Positions 53,489-63,985 of a stretch of DNA of 64,000 bases are shown in pieces. The notes under the pieces are model-generated. The model was not told the origin of the DNA, did not search any database, and worked only from the letters and a program-made list of their open reading frames with translations. The translations under genes were made by a program, and so were the position numbers. Source of the stretch: Nocardia testacea NBRC 100365 (GTDB lineage: Bacteria; Actinomycetota; Actinomycetes; Mycobacteriales; Mycobacteriaceae). Within the stretch, counting starts at the first letter, position 1. Each line of letters begins with the position of its first letter. The stretch is taken from positions 1-64,000 of the forward strand of contig NZ_BAGJ01000071.1 in NCBI RefSeq assembly GCF_000308775.1, in the 5' to 3' direction.

Positions 53489-54316
53489 GTGCCCGACCGA
53501 TACGAACCCATCGACGTGCGGAATCCCCGCGTGGTCGCCGCCGTCAAGCTCCATCGTGGCGCAGCGCGCAGGCGGGCCGGCAGATTTCTGGCCGAGGGCG
53601 CGAATTCGGTCGGTGCCGCCCTCGAGGCCGGCCGGGTCCGCGAGCTCTTCTACTCCGCCGAGGGCGCCGGCCGGGAACACGCGCTGATCGCCGGGGCCGA
53701 GGCCGACGGTGTGCGCACCACGCTGGTCTCCGACCGGGCCGCGCAGGCGCTGGGGGAGACGGTCACGCCGCCCGGTCTGGTGGCGGTCTGCGATCTGGTC
53801 GATGTGCCGCTGGATCGGATCGTGTCCGCGGATTCCGGGGCGAGCGTTCCGCGCATACTGGCGGTGCCGGTGGCGATCGCCGACCCCGGCAATGCGGGCA
53901 CCCTCATCCGGGTGGCCGACGCGGTCGGGGTGGACGCCGTGGTGCTGGCCGGTGACAGTGTGGACCCGCACAACGGTAAATGTGTACGTTCCTGTGCCGG
54001 CAGCCTCTTCCATGTCCCGATCGTGCGCGCCCGCGATACCGCGGCGGTGCTGGATCGCCTCGAGACCGCGGGGATCACCACCGTGGCGACCACCGCCACC
54101 GGCGAGGTCGACCTCGAAGACGCCGACGAACTGTTCACCCGGCCGGTCGCCTGGTTGTTCGGCAACGAGGCCCACGGCCTGGACCCGGACATCGCGCGCC
54201 GGGCCCGGCACCGTATCCGGATCCCGATCCGGGGACGGGCCGAAAGTCTGAACTTGGCCACGGCCGCCGCGATCTGTCTCTACGCGAACTCGCGTATCCG
54301 CTTCGGCCGCGGCTGA
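53489..54316 (+). CDS. tsnR: SpoU-family 23S rRNA methyltransferase (TsnR-like)
   Basis: A 275-residue SPOUT RNA 2'-O-methyltransferase. The N-terminal substrate-binding part has [20 protein letters not shown]. The trefoil-knot domain has VAIADPGNAGTLIRVADA, SCAGSLFHVPIVRA and WLFGNEAHGLDP, ending with the SAM-binding IPIRGRAESLNLATAAAICL. The mycobacterial homologue Rv1644 sits in the same place, between rplT and pheS. GTG 53489 is chosen because of the TACGAT -10 box and family length; an in-frame start at 53435 lies in the divergent promoter region. Confidence 0.93.
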   Translation: MPDRYEPIDVRNPRVVAAVKLHRGAARRRAGRFLAEGANSVGAALEAGRVRELFYSAEGAGREHALIAGAEADGVRTTLVSDRAAQALGETVTPPGLVAVCDLVDVPLDRIVSADSGASVPRILAVPVAIADPGNAGTLIRVADAVGVDAVVLAGDSVDPHNGKCVRSCAGSLFHVPIVRARDTAAVLDRLETAGITTVATTATGEVDLEDADELFTRPVAWLFGNEAHGLDPDIARRARHRIRIPIRGRAESLNLATAAAICLYANSRIRFGRG

Positions 54317-54502
54317 CCACCGCGACCCCGCACGACCGGGGCCTTCCGTGACGGCGCCACCGCCGGGATCGGGCCCGCCGGCCACCGGTGCACGGCACTG
54401 CCGTCCGCGCCGTAGCGATCCGCTCGACCGGTGGCGCGGAACGGTGTGTTCGCTCGGTGGCCGTGTCTGCCGTACGTCAGGTGATTCGGTGCCGGCGCGG
54501 AT

Positions 54503-55072
54503 TCACATTCCGTGCTCGTACAGATCGGCCAGGATCTCTTGGGCCCAGTCCGCCGTGATGGCCTCCGGGCCGGTGACCCGCAGCGCGGCCATCACGGTGA
54601 GCAACATGCCGGTCGAGAGGAATCGCCGGGTGTCGGCGATCGAGGCGCCGGTGAGTTCCCGGACGAGCCGGTAGATGCGGCCGTATCGGTCGCGGACGAC
54701 CGGTCCGATCTCGGGGTCGCCGGCCGCCGCGAAGGCGTGTAGCAGCACCTGGAGCAGGGTGCGCTCGGCGAGGAAGTGCTCGTAGGCCTCCGACAGCGAG
54801 TCGAGGGGAGCGCCGGGTCCGGCGCCCGCCGCGGCCTCGGTGAAGACCTCTTCGATGCGATCGCAGACCTGGGCGACCGCGGCGAGGAACAGGCGCTGTT
54901 TGGAACCGAAGAGGCGGATGACGTACGGCTGGGAGACCCCCGCCCGGCGGGCGATCTCGTCGGTGCGGGTGGCCGCGTAGCCGGATTCCGCGAAGGCCTC
55001 GACCGCCGCGGTCAGTACCTGAGCTCCCCGTTCGCCGGCGGTCATCCTGGTCCGGCTGGTCGATTCCGGCAT
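54503..55072 (-). CDS. TetR family regulator of the adjacent MFS exporter
   Basis: A 189-residue repressor. The helix-turn-helix is VLTAAVEAFAESGYAATRTD followed by EIARRAGVSQPYVIRLFGSKQRLF. The ligand domain is helical (YEHFLAERTLLQVLLHAFAA), with an all-hydrophobic core suited to drug-like ligands. ATG 55072 is chosen because GAGGAGG precedes it; the frame extends upstream to 55105 without a binding site. It is divergent from the MFS transporter across a promoter region with two identical repeats, the standard layout for a TetR-controlled drug exporter. Confidence 0.92.
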   Translation of the reverse strand: MPESTSRTRMTAGERGAQVLTAAVEAFAESGYAATRTDEIARRAGVSQPYVIRLFGSKQRLFLAAVAQVCDRIEEVFTEAAAGAGPGAPLDSLSEAYEHFLAERTLLQVLLHAFAAAGDPEIGPVVRDRYGRIYRLVRELTGASIADTRRFLSTGMLLTVMAALRVTGPEAITADWAQEILADLYEHGM

Positions 55073-55098
55073 GGTCCTCCTCGTCGTCACGCGCGCTC

Positions 55099-55153
55099 TT
55101 GACATGTTATCAGTCGATGCATACCGTCATTACCAGCCTAATTATCAGTCGAT
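55099..55153 (+). promoter_or_regulatory. MFS promoter with two TTATCAGTCGAT operator repeats
   Basis: TTGACA (55099-55104), 17 bases, TACCGT (55122-55127) is a near-consensus promoter for the MFS gene. The 12-mer TTATCAGTCGAT occurs at 55107-55118, within the promoter spacer, and at 55142-55153, just after the expected start of transcription. TetR bound at both would block the promoter. Confidence 0.75.
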
Positions 55154-55170
55154 TACAACAAGGACTGGAT

Positions 55171-56622
55171 ATGACCGAGATTTTGAGCCCACCAGCTCCG
55201 ATACCACCCGCCACCCCGGTCCTCACCTCGCCGGCCGATACCGGTCGGCGGCCGCTCGCCGCGGTGCTGGCCGCGGTCGGCATCCCGATGTTCATGGTCA
55301 CGCTGGACAACCTCGTGGTCACCAACGCGCTCCCCGTGATCCGCACCGAACTGAACGCCTCGCTCGGCGACCTGCAGTGGTTCGTCAACGCCTACACCCT
55401 GTCGTTCGCCGCCCTGCTGCTCACCGCCTCCGCCCTCGGCGACCGGCTGGGCCGCCGTCGCGTATTCCTCGCCGGTATCGCGGTGTTCACCGCCGCCTCG
55501 GCGGCCTGCGCGCTCGCCACCGATCCGGCGATGCTGGTCGCCGCGCGGGTGGTGCAGGGCTTCGGCGGCGCCGCGGTGATGCCGCTGTCGCTGACCCTGC
55601 TCTCCGACGCGGTACCGGAGCGGCTGCGCAGCGCGGCCATCGGAATATGGGGCGGCATCGCGGGGCTCGGCGTGGCCGTCGGGCCGCTGCTGGGCGGTGC
55701 GGTGGTCGACGGATTGAGCTGGCAGTGGATCTTCTGGGTCAATGTGCCCATCGGCGTCCTGGTGCTGCCGCTGGTGGTCTGGACACTGCGTGAATCGCGG
55801 GGCGGCGACGGCCGCCTGGACCCGGTGGGCCTGGTGCTGGCTTCGGCGGGTGTGCTGGCGGCCGTCTGGGGCATCGTGCACGGCGCCGACGACGGCTGGA
55901 CCTCACGCGGGGTGCTCACCGCGCTGCTCGGCGGCGCGGTGCTGCTGGCCGCGCTCATCGCCTGGGAGCAGCGGGCCGCGGCGCCCATGCTGGCGCCCCG
56001 GCTGTTCCGGATCCGGGCTTTCGGCGTCGCCAATGTGGTGGCCTTCGCCTTCTCGATCGGCGTTTTCGGGTCGATCTTCCTGCTCGCCCAGTTCTTCCAG
56101 GTGGTCCAGGGCTACAGCCCGTTCGAATCCGGTATCCGGACCATGCCGTGGACGATGGCGCCGATGGTGGTGGCCCCGCTCGCGGGCCTGGTGATCGACC
56201 GCGTCGGCGCCCGGGTCCTGCTGGTCGCCGGGCAGACGCTGCTGGCGGTGGCGCTGGCCTGGATGGCCGCGATCACCGCTGTGGACCTCGGCTACGGCCC
56301 CTTCGTGGCGCCGTTGCTGCTCGCGGGAGTGGGGATGGGCCTGACCTTCGCGCCGCTGGCGACCGTGGTGATGGGGGCGGTACCGGAGGCGGACCGCTCG
56401 GTGGCCTCGGGCACCAACAACACGGTGCGAGAGGTCGGCGTGGCGGTCGGCATCGCGGTCCTGGCCTCGGTGTTCGCCTCGTACGGCGCGTACACGGACC
56501 CGCAGAGCTATGTGGACGGGTTGGTACCGGCGGTCTGGGTCGGGGCGGGGATCGTCGCGGCCGGGGCGCTGGCCGCCGCCCTGCTCCCGGGCCGGGGGAG
56601 CGAGGCGGAACCGGTGCGCTGA
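55171..56622 (+). CDS. MFS drug:H+ antiporter, DHA2 (14-TM) family
   Basis: A 483-residue membrane exporter with about 14 hydrophobic spans. Motifs include FMVTLDNLVVTNALPVIRTEL (motif D1 of DHA2), LQWFVNAYTLSFAALLL and the loop GDRLGRRRVFLAG (motif A). Motif C-like glycines are in GGIAGLGVAVGPLLGGAVVDG. Relatives (QacA/EmrB type) expel lipophilic cations or antibiotics with proton influx. The ATG at 55171 follows AAGGA. It is divergent from its TetR regulator and ends at a strong bidirectional terminator. Confidence 0.94.
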   Translation: MTEILSPPAPIPPATPVLTSPADTGRRPLAAVLAAVGIPMFMVTLDNLVVTNALPVIRTELNASLGDLQWFVNAYTLSFAALLLTASALGDRLGRRRVFLAGIAVFTAASAACALATDPAMLVAARVVQGFGGAAVMPLSLTLLSDAVPERLRSAAIGIWGGIAGLGVAVGPLLGGAVVDGLSWQWIFWVNVPIGVLVLPLVVWTLRESRGGDGRLDPVGLVLASAGVLAAVWGIVHGADDGWTSRGVLTALLGGAVLLAALIAWEQRAAAPMLAPRLFRIRAFGVANVVAFAFSIGVFGSIFLLAQFFQVVQGYSPFESGIRTMPWTMAPMVVAPLAGLVIDRVGARVLLVAGQTLLAVALAWMAAITAVDLGYGPFVAPLLLAGVGMGLTFAPLATVVMGAVPEADRSVASGTNNTVREVGVAVGIAVLASVFASYGAYTDPQSYVDGLVPAVWVGAGIVAAGALAAALLPGRGSEAEPVR

Positions 56623-56668
56623 GCGAGGCCGGCCCGTCGCGGCAGGCGGGCCCGGTACCGGCCGGATC

Positions 56669-56702
56669 GATCGGCGGCGCGCGGACGGGCGCGCCGCCGA
56701 TC
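56669..56702. terminator. Bidirectional terminator between the MFS gene and the GT87 gene
   Basis: GATCGGCGGCGCGC (56669-56682) pairs perfectly with 56689-56702 around a 6-base loop. The stem reaches into the stop codon of the minus-strand gene (56701-56703). Confidence 0.85.
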
Positions 56703-57987
56703 AGCGTTCGCGGACCGAGACCAGCGATTCCGTGGCGCCGGCGGGCGCGGCCGGGCCCGGCGTGCGCTGCCGCCGGCTCGCGGTCGCGTACAGCACGACC
56801 AGCAGCAGGCTGAACCAGACATAGCCGTTGCCGATCACCTTTTCCCAGCCCGACCAGTCCAGCTCCCGGCCGTCGTTACCGGGCAGGTCGTTGTGTTTCG
56901 CCAGTACGAACACCACCACCGTGGCCGCCGCCGCGGCGTACCAGCCGCGGACCTCCGACCAGGGCCGGGTGGTGGCGTAGCCGATCATCGCCAGCAGCGC
57001 GGGCGCGACCCATACCCAGTGGTGCGACCAGGAAATGGGCGAGACGAGCAGTGCCACCACCGCGTTGACGGCCAGCGCGATCATCGGGGGCGTCCCGGTG
57101 CGCCGGATGGCGGCCACCGCCACCGCCACGAGCGCGACCGCGGCGAGCAGCCACAACGCCGTGGCCGGGGTGCCGGTGACCTGGAAGCGGGCCAGCACGG
57201 CCTGGATGGACTGGTTGGTCTGGAACTCCGAGCCGCTGAGCCCGCCGACATTTCCGAACCCGCCGAACCAGTACCGCACGGATTCGTCGGGCATCACCGC
57301 GAAACCGATCGCCGTGGCGACCGCCCCGCTGATCGCGGCCGTGGCGGCGGCCTTGTAGTCCTTGCGGATCAGGAAGAACAGGACGAACGCCGCCGGGGTG
57401 AGCTTGATCGCCGCCGCGATACCGAGCAGCACACCGCGCGGCCAGCGCGGATTGCGGGTGAGGCAGTCGGCCGCGACCAGTCCCATCAGGATCAGATTCA
57501 CCTGACCGAAGTCCAGGGTCGACCAGATCGGCTCCAGCAACAGCGACAGCGGAGTCGCGGTCGCGGTCACCACCAGGGCGAGTTTGCGCTGGTCGTGCCG
57601 GGGCCAGACCTGCCGGGCCACCAGGTACAGCGTCATCGCCAGGGCGCCGATCGAGACCACCAGATAGGCGATCACCGAGGCGGCCCACGGCAACAGTGCG
57701 TAGAGCCCGAGCGCCAGGGCGGCGAACGGCGGGTAGATGAACGGGAGGCTGATATCGGCGGCCGTCTCCGGGAGATGACCGTAGAGATCGCCACCGGCCC
57801 GCCACTCCTCGACCCCGAGCCGGTAGACCTCGAGGTCGATGTACTCACCGCTGATGGCGCGGAACGGATCGATCGGGCGCGACATACACACCCACGTCAC
57901 GACCACCGCCAGCAGCGGCAGCAGCCAGACCGCCTGCCGGCGGGCACGTCCGGCGAGCGTCTCGGTGCGGGTCAAGGCGTTCGTCAT
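56701..57987 (-). CDS. GT87 family (DUF2029) mannosyltransferase-like membrane protein
   Basis: A 428-residue polytopic GT-C glycosyltransferase with about 11 membrane spans. The first external loop carries the acidic motif AISGEYIDLEVYRLG, with the Asp expected to be catalytic, and FIYPPFAALALGLYALLP follows. GVLLGIAAAIKLTPAAFVLFF and SHHWVWVAPALLA are further family marks. Relatives use polyprenyl-phosphomannose to build phosphatidylinositol mannosides, lipomannan and lipoarabinomannan outside the membrane. Acceptor and linkage are not known here. ATG 57987 is chosen because TAAAGT lies eight bases upstream. It is next to pheS but on the other strand. Confidence 0.85.
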   Translation of the reverse strand: MTNALTRTETLAGRARRQAVWLLPLLAVVVTWVCMSRPIDPFRAISGEYIDLEVYRLGVEEWRAGGDLYGHLPETAADISLPFIYPPFAALALGLYALLPWAASVIAYLVVSIGALAMTLYLVARQVWPRHDQRKLALVVTATATPLSLLLEPIWSTLDFGQVNLILMGLVAADCLTRNPRWPRGVLLGIAAAIKLTPAAFVLFFLIRKDYKAAATAAISGAVATAIGFAVMPDESVRYWFGGFGNVGGLSGSEFQTNQSIQAVLARFQVTGTPATALWLLAAVALVAVAVAAIRRTGTPPMIALAVNAVVALLVSPISWSHHWVWVAPALLAMIGYATTRPWSEVRGWYAAAAATVVVFVLAKHNDLPGNDGRELDWSGWEKVIGNGYVWFSLLLVVLYATASRRQRTPGPAAPAGATESLVSVRER

Positions 57988-57995
57988 CGGAGGGG

Positions 57996-58001
57996 ACTTT
58001 A
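57996..58001 (-). promoter_or_regulatory. Probable -10 box of leaderless GT87 transcript
   Basis: Minus-strand TAAAGT, eight bases before the ATG at 57987; there is no ribosome binding site. Confidence 0.45.
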
Positions 58002-58152
58002 CCGGTTGAAGGTGTTCGCGTACCGGGCAGTGAGCGGCGGGGGATATCGGCGTGAGTCCGATACCGGCCATCGAATACGATTCCACCAGCAGCAATACGG
58101 GTGCCGGAGCTTACCGGGCCCGCTCACCGATGCCTAGGGGAGAGACGAGTAG

Positions 58153-59229
<1,077 letters not shown>

Positions 59230-59259
59230 CCTTTTTCGAGCGAGAGAGCGAACGTCACA

Positions 59260-61761
59260 GTGCGAGTAGCGCAGTCCTGGCTGACCGAAACGATCCGCCG
59301 CACCGTCCCCGACTGGGAGGTGACGCCGGATGAACTCGACGCGGGATTCGTCCGGGTCGGGCTCGAAGTGGAAGAGGTCGACGAGCTGGAACGGGTGGGC
59401 GGGGATATCGAGCACCCGCTGGTGGTCGGCCGGGTCGCCGAGATCACCGAGCTCACCGAGTTCAAGAAACCCATCCGGTTCTGCAAGGTCGATATCGGCG
59501 CGGAACAACTCCAGGAGATCGTCTGCGGGGCCACCAACTTCGCGGTCGGTGACCTGGTGGTCGTGGTGCTGCCCGGCGGCGTGCTGCCGGGCGGGTTCGC
59601 CATCTCCTCCCGCAAGACCTACGGCCATGTTTCCAACGGCATGATCTGCTCGGTCGCCGAACTCGGTATCGGCAAGGACCATTCGGGCATTCTGGTGCTG
59701 GAGCCCGGTACGGCCGAACCCGGTACCGACGCCAACGAACTGCTCGGGCTCGGCGACACCGTCATCGAATTGAACATCACCCCCGACCGGGGCTACTGCT
59801 TCTCGGTCCGCGGCCTGGCCCGCGAACTGGCCTGCGGTTTCGATCTCGAATACGCCGACCCGGCCGGGCGCTCCCTGCCCGACGGGCCCGAGGCGTGGCC
59901 GGTGGACGTGGTACCGGAATCGGGCTGTACCCGTTTCGGCGTTCGCCGCGTCACCGGTATCGATCCGCATGCGGTGAGCCCGTGGTGGTTGCAGCGCCGG
60001 TTGCTGCTGTCGGGCGTGCGGCCCATCTCCCCGGCGGTCGATGTGACCAATTACGTGATGCTGGAACTCGGGCAGCCGCTGCACGCCTTCGACGCGGCGA
60101 AACTCAGCGGCGGCCTGGTGGTGCGCCGCGCGCGCCCGGGCGAGACCCTGCGCACCCTCGACGAGGTGGAACGCGAACTCGACGCCGAGGACGTGGTGAT
60201 CGCCGACGACACCGGGGTGGTCTCGCTGGCCGGTGTGATGGGTGGCGCGTCCACCGAGGTGAGCGCGGAGTCCACCGATATCGTCCTCGAGGCCGCGACC
60301 TGGGATCCGCTGTTCGTCTACCGCACCGCCCGCCGGCACAAACTGGTGTCGGAGGCGAGCAAACGCTACGAGCGGGTGGTGGACCCGGAACTGAACCTGG
60401 CCGCGCTGGACCGGGCCGCGGCCCTGCTCGCGGAGATCGCGGGGGGCACGGTGGAGCCCACGCTCACCGACATCCGGCTGCCGCTGACCGCGCCGGAACC
60501 GATCCGGATGGATATCGACCTGCCCGACCGGGTGGCCGGAGTCCAGTACGCCCCCGGTACTTCCGCGCGCCGCCTCACCCAGATCGGCTGCCAGGTGGAG
60601 GTGGCGGTCGACGAGACCAGCGGCCACGGTCAGCTGGTGGTGACACCGCCGAGCTGGCGGCCCGATCTCGCCCGGCCGGCCGACCTGGTGGAGGAGGTGC
60701 TGCGGCTGGAAGGGCTGGAACAGATTCCGCTGGTGCTGCCGCAGGCGCCCGCCGGGCGCGGCCTGACCCCGGTGCAGCGCCGCCGCCGTGCGGTGAGCCG
60801 GGCGCTGGCCTTCGCCGGTTGTATCGAAGTGCCGCCGCCGGTATTCCTGCCCGCGGGAGTCTTCGACACCTGGGGCCTGGACGACGACGACCCGCGCCGC
60901 ACCACCACCCGGGTACTGAACCCGCTCGATGTGGAACGCGCCGAACTCGCCACCACGCTGCTGCCGGGACTGCTGGAGATCGCGGCCCGCAATATCTCCC
61001 GCGGCGCCCGTGATCTGTCGCTCTACGGGATCGCCCAGGTGGTGCTGCCCGGTCCGGACACCGGGCCGGTGGCACCGCTGCCGGTGGACCGCCGCCCGAC
61101 CGACGCCGAGATCGCCGAACTGCTGGGCTCGCTGCCCGCGCAGCCCCAGCACGTCGCGGTGGTGCTCACCGGCCGCCGGGAGCCCCGCGGGCCATGGGGC
61201 CCGGGGCGGGCGGCCGAAGCGGCCGACGCGTTCGCGCTCGCCGATGTGGTCGCCGAGGCCGCCGGGGTCGAACTCGAACGCCGGCCCGGCAAACAGTTGC
61301 CGTGGCATCCGGGGCGGTGCGCCGAACTCACGGTGGACGGTGTCGTGATCGGCTACGCCGGCGAGCTGCATCCCGGGGTGCTGGAACGTTCCGGCCTGCC
61401 GCCGCGCACCTGCGCCCTGGAACTCGATCTGGACGCACTGCCGCTGCGCGAAGCCCGGCCCGCGCCGGCCATCTCGCCGTTCCCGGCTGTGCTGCAGGAC
61501 GTCTCGGTGAGCGTCGCGCAGGATGTGCCGGCCGCGGAGGTCGAGACCGCGCTGCGGTCCGGTGGCGGGGAACTGCTCGAGGATATCGCGCTGTTCGACG
61601 TGTACGCGGGCGCCCAGGCCGGGGAAGGGCGTAAATCGCTCACCTACGCACTGCGTTTCCGGGCCGCCGATCGTACCCTCACCGAGGACGAGGCCAGTGC
61701 GGCGCGCGATGCCGCCGTGGCCGCCGCCTCGGACGCGGTGGGCGCGGTGATCCGCTCGTAG
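59260..61761 (+). CDS. pheT: Phenylalanine--tRNA ligase beta subunit
   Basis: An 833-residue subunit that binds tRNA and edits mischarged Tyr-tRNA(Phe). Residues ~40-150 are the EMAP-like tRNA-binding domain ([20 protein letters not shown]). The B3/B4 editing domain follows ([20 protein letters not shown], then [13 protein letters not shown]), then B5 and the catalytic-like core ([19 protein letters not shown]). The C-terminal anticodon-binding FDX-ACB domain ends it ([18 protein letters not shown]). The GTG at 59260 is the start. The length is standard for actinobacteria. Confidence 0.97.
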   Translation: MRVAQSWLTETIRRTVPDWEVTPDELDAGFVRVGLEVEEVDELERVGGDIEHPLVVGRVAEITELTEFKKPIRFCKVDIGAEQLQEIVCGATNFAVGDLVVVVLPGGVLPGGFAISSRKTYGHVSNGMICSVAELGIGKDHSGILVLEPGTAEPGTDANELLGLGDTVIELNITPDRGYCFSVRGLARELACGFDLEYADPAGRSLPDGPEAWPVDVVPESGCTRFGVRRVTGIDPHAVSPWWLQRRLLLSGVRPISPAVDVTNYVMLELGQPLHAFDAAKLSGGLVVRRARPGETLRTLDEVERELDAEDVVIADDTGVVSLAGVMGGASTEVSAESTDIVLEAATWDPLFVYRTARRHKLVSEASKRYERVVDPELNLAALDRAAALLAEIAGGTVEPTLTDIRLPLTAPEPIRMDIDLPDRVAGVQYAPGTSARRLTQIGCQVEVAVDETSGHGQLVVTPPSWRPDLARPADLVEEVLRLEGLEQIPLVLPQAPAGRGLTPVQRRRRAVSRALAFAGCIEVPPPVFLPAGVFDTWGLDDDDPRRTTTRVLNPLDVERAELATTLLPGLLEIAARNISRGARDLSLYGIAQVVLPGPDTGPVAPLPVDRRPTDAEIAELLGSLPAQPQHVAVVLTGRREPRGPWGPGRAAEAADAFALADVVAEAAGVELERRPGKQLPWHPGRCAELTVDGVVIGYAGELHPGVLERSGLPPRTCALELDLDALPLREARPAPAISPFPAVLQDVSVSVAQDVPAAEVETALRSGGGELLEDIALFDVYAGAQAGEGRKSLTYALRFRAADRTLTEDEASAARDAAVAAASDAVGAVIRS

Positions 61762-61817
61762 GAGAGCTGTTCTCCGGCAACGTGGTCGGTCCGTCCGAAC
61801 GGCCGGGCCCGACGCCG

Positions 61818-61823
61818 TAGGCT
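61818..61823 (+). promoter_or_regulatory. Probable -10 box of a leaderless gene
   Basis: TAGGCT, identical to the pyk box, ends seven bases before the ATG at 61831. Confidence 0.5.
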
Positions 61824-61830
61824 GGGCCGT

Positions 61831-62343
61831 ATGAGTGAACCGAGCGCAGGCGATCCGGGCGCGCTCGCCGCGCGGTTGGCGGCCCTGCCCGACGAGCAGT
61901 TGCTGGCCGTCCTGGTGGTGGCCGCGGCGGGCCGCGACAAACTGGCCCCGCTGTACGAAGCCGCCACCCGGCTGCTGTCGGAAACCGGGCAGGGCGCCGC
62001 GGTGCCCGGTGTGATTCCCGGCACCCCCGCGTCATCCGGCTATGGCGCCGGGCCCGGCGTCGGTTCGTCGTCGCAGGTGGGCGGGGGTGTCGGCGCGGCA
62101 GCCGGGGCAGCCGGCGCAGCGCCCGGTTCGGCCGGTGGCTACAGCGCTTCCGGCGTGCCGACGTTCGGGTCCGTACGCGATAAGGTCGAGCGGCGTTTCG
62201 GCACCGCGTTCGGTGCGCGGGCACTCGGCAAGCAGAGCCCGGCCGGCCGCGGCGCCGATGAGCAGTGGGAAGCGCGTGAACAGGCCGCGCGGGAACGTCT
62301 GGCACAGATTCGCACCTCCTTGCACGAGGGCGAAGGGTCCTGA
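61831..62343 (+). CDS. Hypothetical protein with Gly/Ala/Ser-rich centre (170 aa)
   Basis: I do not recognise a family. Residues ~10-55 are helical (ALAARLAALPDEQLLAVLVV and LAPLYEAATRLLSETG). The middle ~55 residues are low-complexity Gly/Ala/Ser/Pro. The C-terminal ~60 are charged and helical (VRDKVERRFGTAFGARALGK, then EAREQAARERLAQIRTSLHEG). No signal peptide or membrane segment. ATG 61831 has the TAGGCT -10 box of a leaderless message. Codon use is typical of the genome, so it is probably a real, lineage-restricted gene. The next gene follows 105 bases later on the same strand. Confidence 0.65.
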   Translation: MSEPSAGDPGALAARLAALPDEQLLAVLVVAAAGRDKLAPLYEAATRLLSETGQGAAVPGVIPGTPASSGYGAGPGVGSSSQVGGGVGAAAGAAGAAPGSAGGYSASGVPTFGSVRDKVERRFGTAFGARALGKQSPAGRGADEQWEAREQAARERLAQIRTSLHEGEGS

Positions 62344-62448
62344 TCCCGTCCGGCCCGCGCCGGAGTGATGGATGGACCCGATGATGCGATACCTCCGCCT
62401 TCGCCGCGGCCTGCGCTGCCCGCATGAAACCGCTTCGAAGGAGAATCT

Positions 62449-63486
62449 GTGACCGAGGCCGATATCGCACGCGTACTCGCCGGGCGACTGCTCGACGCCC
62501 AGGTGCAGTGGCTGCTCGACGAAGTGAGCGGGGACCGGTTCGCCGAAGTCGTCGCCCGGGACGTGGCGGCCGCGCTCGAGGTCGCGGGTACGGTCCGCGC
62601 GGGCGAGGTGGTCGACGTCGAACAGCTCGAGCAGACCGTGGCCACCGTGGTCGACAAGGTCGGCGGCAGCGCGGTCCTGGCGGAAACCGCCGGTCTGTTC
62701 GCCGACGCGATCTACGACAGTATCGCCGCCAACGAGGATCACACCCTGGGCGAACTGGTTGAACGCGAACCGGTCGAGGCGCTGCTGCAGAAGATCGTGG
62801 ATATGCACCAGACCCAGGAACGGGTCCTGGAACGACTGACCGACAGTCCCCTGGTGGCCACCGTGGCCTCGAAATTCGTCGACAAACTGGTCGGCGATTT
62901 CGTGGAGGCGAACCGGCAGCGCGCGGAGAAGATCCCCGGTATGGGCACGCTCATGTCGATCGGGCAGTCCGCCGCCGACCGCGCCCGCAAGGTGGCCGAA
63001 TCCAACACCATCCTCGGCGATATCGCGGGCAAGGGCGCTCTGTACGCGCTCAAACGCACCAACAACGCGATCCGCGAAATGCTGCGTGACGCACCGGTCC
63101 ACGACGCCACCATGGAGTTCTGGGATCTGCACGCCGACGAACCGATCAGCGGCTTGCGGGAGTACCTGACGAAACAGGATCTCCACGAACTGGTCGGGCT
63201 CTGCTACCGGATCGCGGTGACCACCCGGGAGAAGGAATACTTCGGCCTGCTGGTGGCCGAATGCGTGCAGGTGTTTCACGAGAAGTACCGCGACCACACC
63301 CTCGCCGCGCTGCTCACGGAGCTGGGGCTCACCGGCGACGATATCGTCACCGAGATCCTGCGCTACGGTCCGGCAGTAGTGGAAGCCGCGAAGCGTGACG
63401 GGGTGCTCGCCGGGCTGATCCGTGAACGACTGGAACCGTTCTACTACTCCGATGAGGTCCTGACCATCCTGACGCCGGCCGGGTAG
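62449..63486 (+). CDS. Conserved all-alpha hypothetical protein (345 aa)
   Basis: I do not recognise a family. The protein is cytoplasmic, almost wholly helical and without transmembrane segments. Distinct segments are a repeat-like N-terminal half (VSGDRFAEVVARDVAAALE, TVATVVDKVGGSAVLAETAG) and a basic centre (ANRQRAEKIPGMGTLMSIGQ). The C-terminal half has GLREYLTKQDLHELVGLCYR and REKEYFGLLVAECVQVFHEK. GTG 62449 is preceded by a strong AAGGAGAAT site. It may be co-transcribed with the gene at 61831. It is convergent with mscL. Confidence 0.75.
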   Translation: MTEADIARVLAGRLLDAQVQWLLDEVSGDRFAEVVARDVAAALEVAGTVRAGEVVDVEQLEQTVATVVDKVGGSAVLAETAGLFADAIYDSIAANEDHTLGELVEREPVEALLQKIVDMHQTQERVLERLTDSPLVATVASKFVDKLVGDFVEANRQRAEKIPGMGTLMSIGQSAADRARKVAESNTILGDIAGKGALYALKRTNNAIREMLRDAPVHDATMEFWDLHADEPISGLREYLTKQDLHELVGLCYRIAVTTREKEYFGLLVAECVQVFHEKYRDHTLAALLTELGLTGDDIVTEILRYGPAVVEAAKRDGVLAGLIRERLEPFYYSDEVLTILTPAG

Positions 63487-63505
63487 GCGCACTCGGCGCC
63501 CTACC
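63482..63505. terminator. Weak terminator between the hypothetical gene and mscL
   Basis: GGTAGGCGC and GCGCCCTACC pair with one bulged base around ACTCG, overlapping the upstream stop codon and lying between convergent genes. Confidence 0.4.
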
Positions 63506-63550
63506 GTTCGGTCGAGCGGGTCACGCAACGCCGGACCGGCCGCCGGTGCG

Positions 63551-63985
63551 CTAGGAGGAGCGCACCTGCTCGGTGTCCTTCTTGTCCAGTGCGGCACGTT
63601 CGGCGAGCAGATCGCGGATCTCGGTCAGCAGGGCGATATCGGCCGGGGTGGCCGGTTCGGCATCCACGTTGTTCCGTGCGTAGAAGCGTTTCTGCATGGT
63701 CTTCATCGGCAGGATGAGCGCGAAGTACAGCACTGCCGCGACCATGGCGAAATCGATGGCGGCGCTGATGATCGGGCCGAGCGCGATGAAGGTCGCGGGC
63801 TTGCCCGCGAGCAGCGTGACACCGAAACCGAACTGGCTGCTGCCACCGAGCACGGCCAGCAACGGCTCCACCACTCCCTTGGTCACCGAACTCACCACCG
63901 CGGTGAACGCGGTGCCCATCACGACCGCGACGGCCAGGTCGATGACGTTCCCGCGCATGAGGAAGTCTTTGAAACCTTTGAACAT
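63551..63985 (-). CDS. mscL: Large-conductance mechanosensitive channel
   Basis: A 144-residue channel that opens on membrane tension to release solutes during osmotic downshock. The N-terminal helix and TM1 are MFKGFKDFLMRGNVIDLAVA and VVMGTAFTAVVSSVTKG, with the Gly-rich gating face. TM2 is IISAAIDFAMVAAVLYFALI, and the C-terminal cytoplasmic helix is DIALLTEIRDLLAERAA. The protein works as a homopentamer. ATG 63985 is chosen; a TTG one codon earlier is possible. GGAGTGG lies upstream. Confidence 0.96.
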   Translation of the reverse strand: MFKGFKDFLMRGNVIDLAVAVVMGTAFTAVVSSVTKGVVEPLLAVLGGSSQFGFGVTLLAGKPATFIALGPIISAAIDFAMVAAVLYFALILPMKTMQKRFYARNNVDAEPATPADIALLTEIRDLLAERAALDKKDTEQVRSS

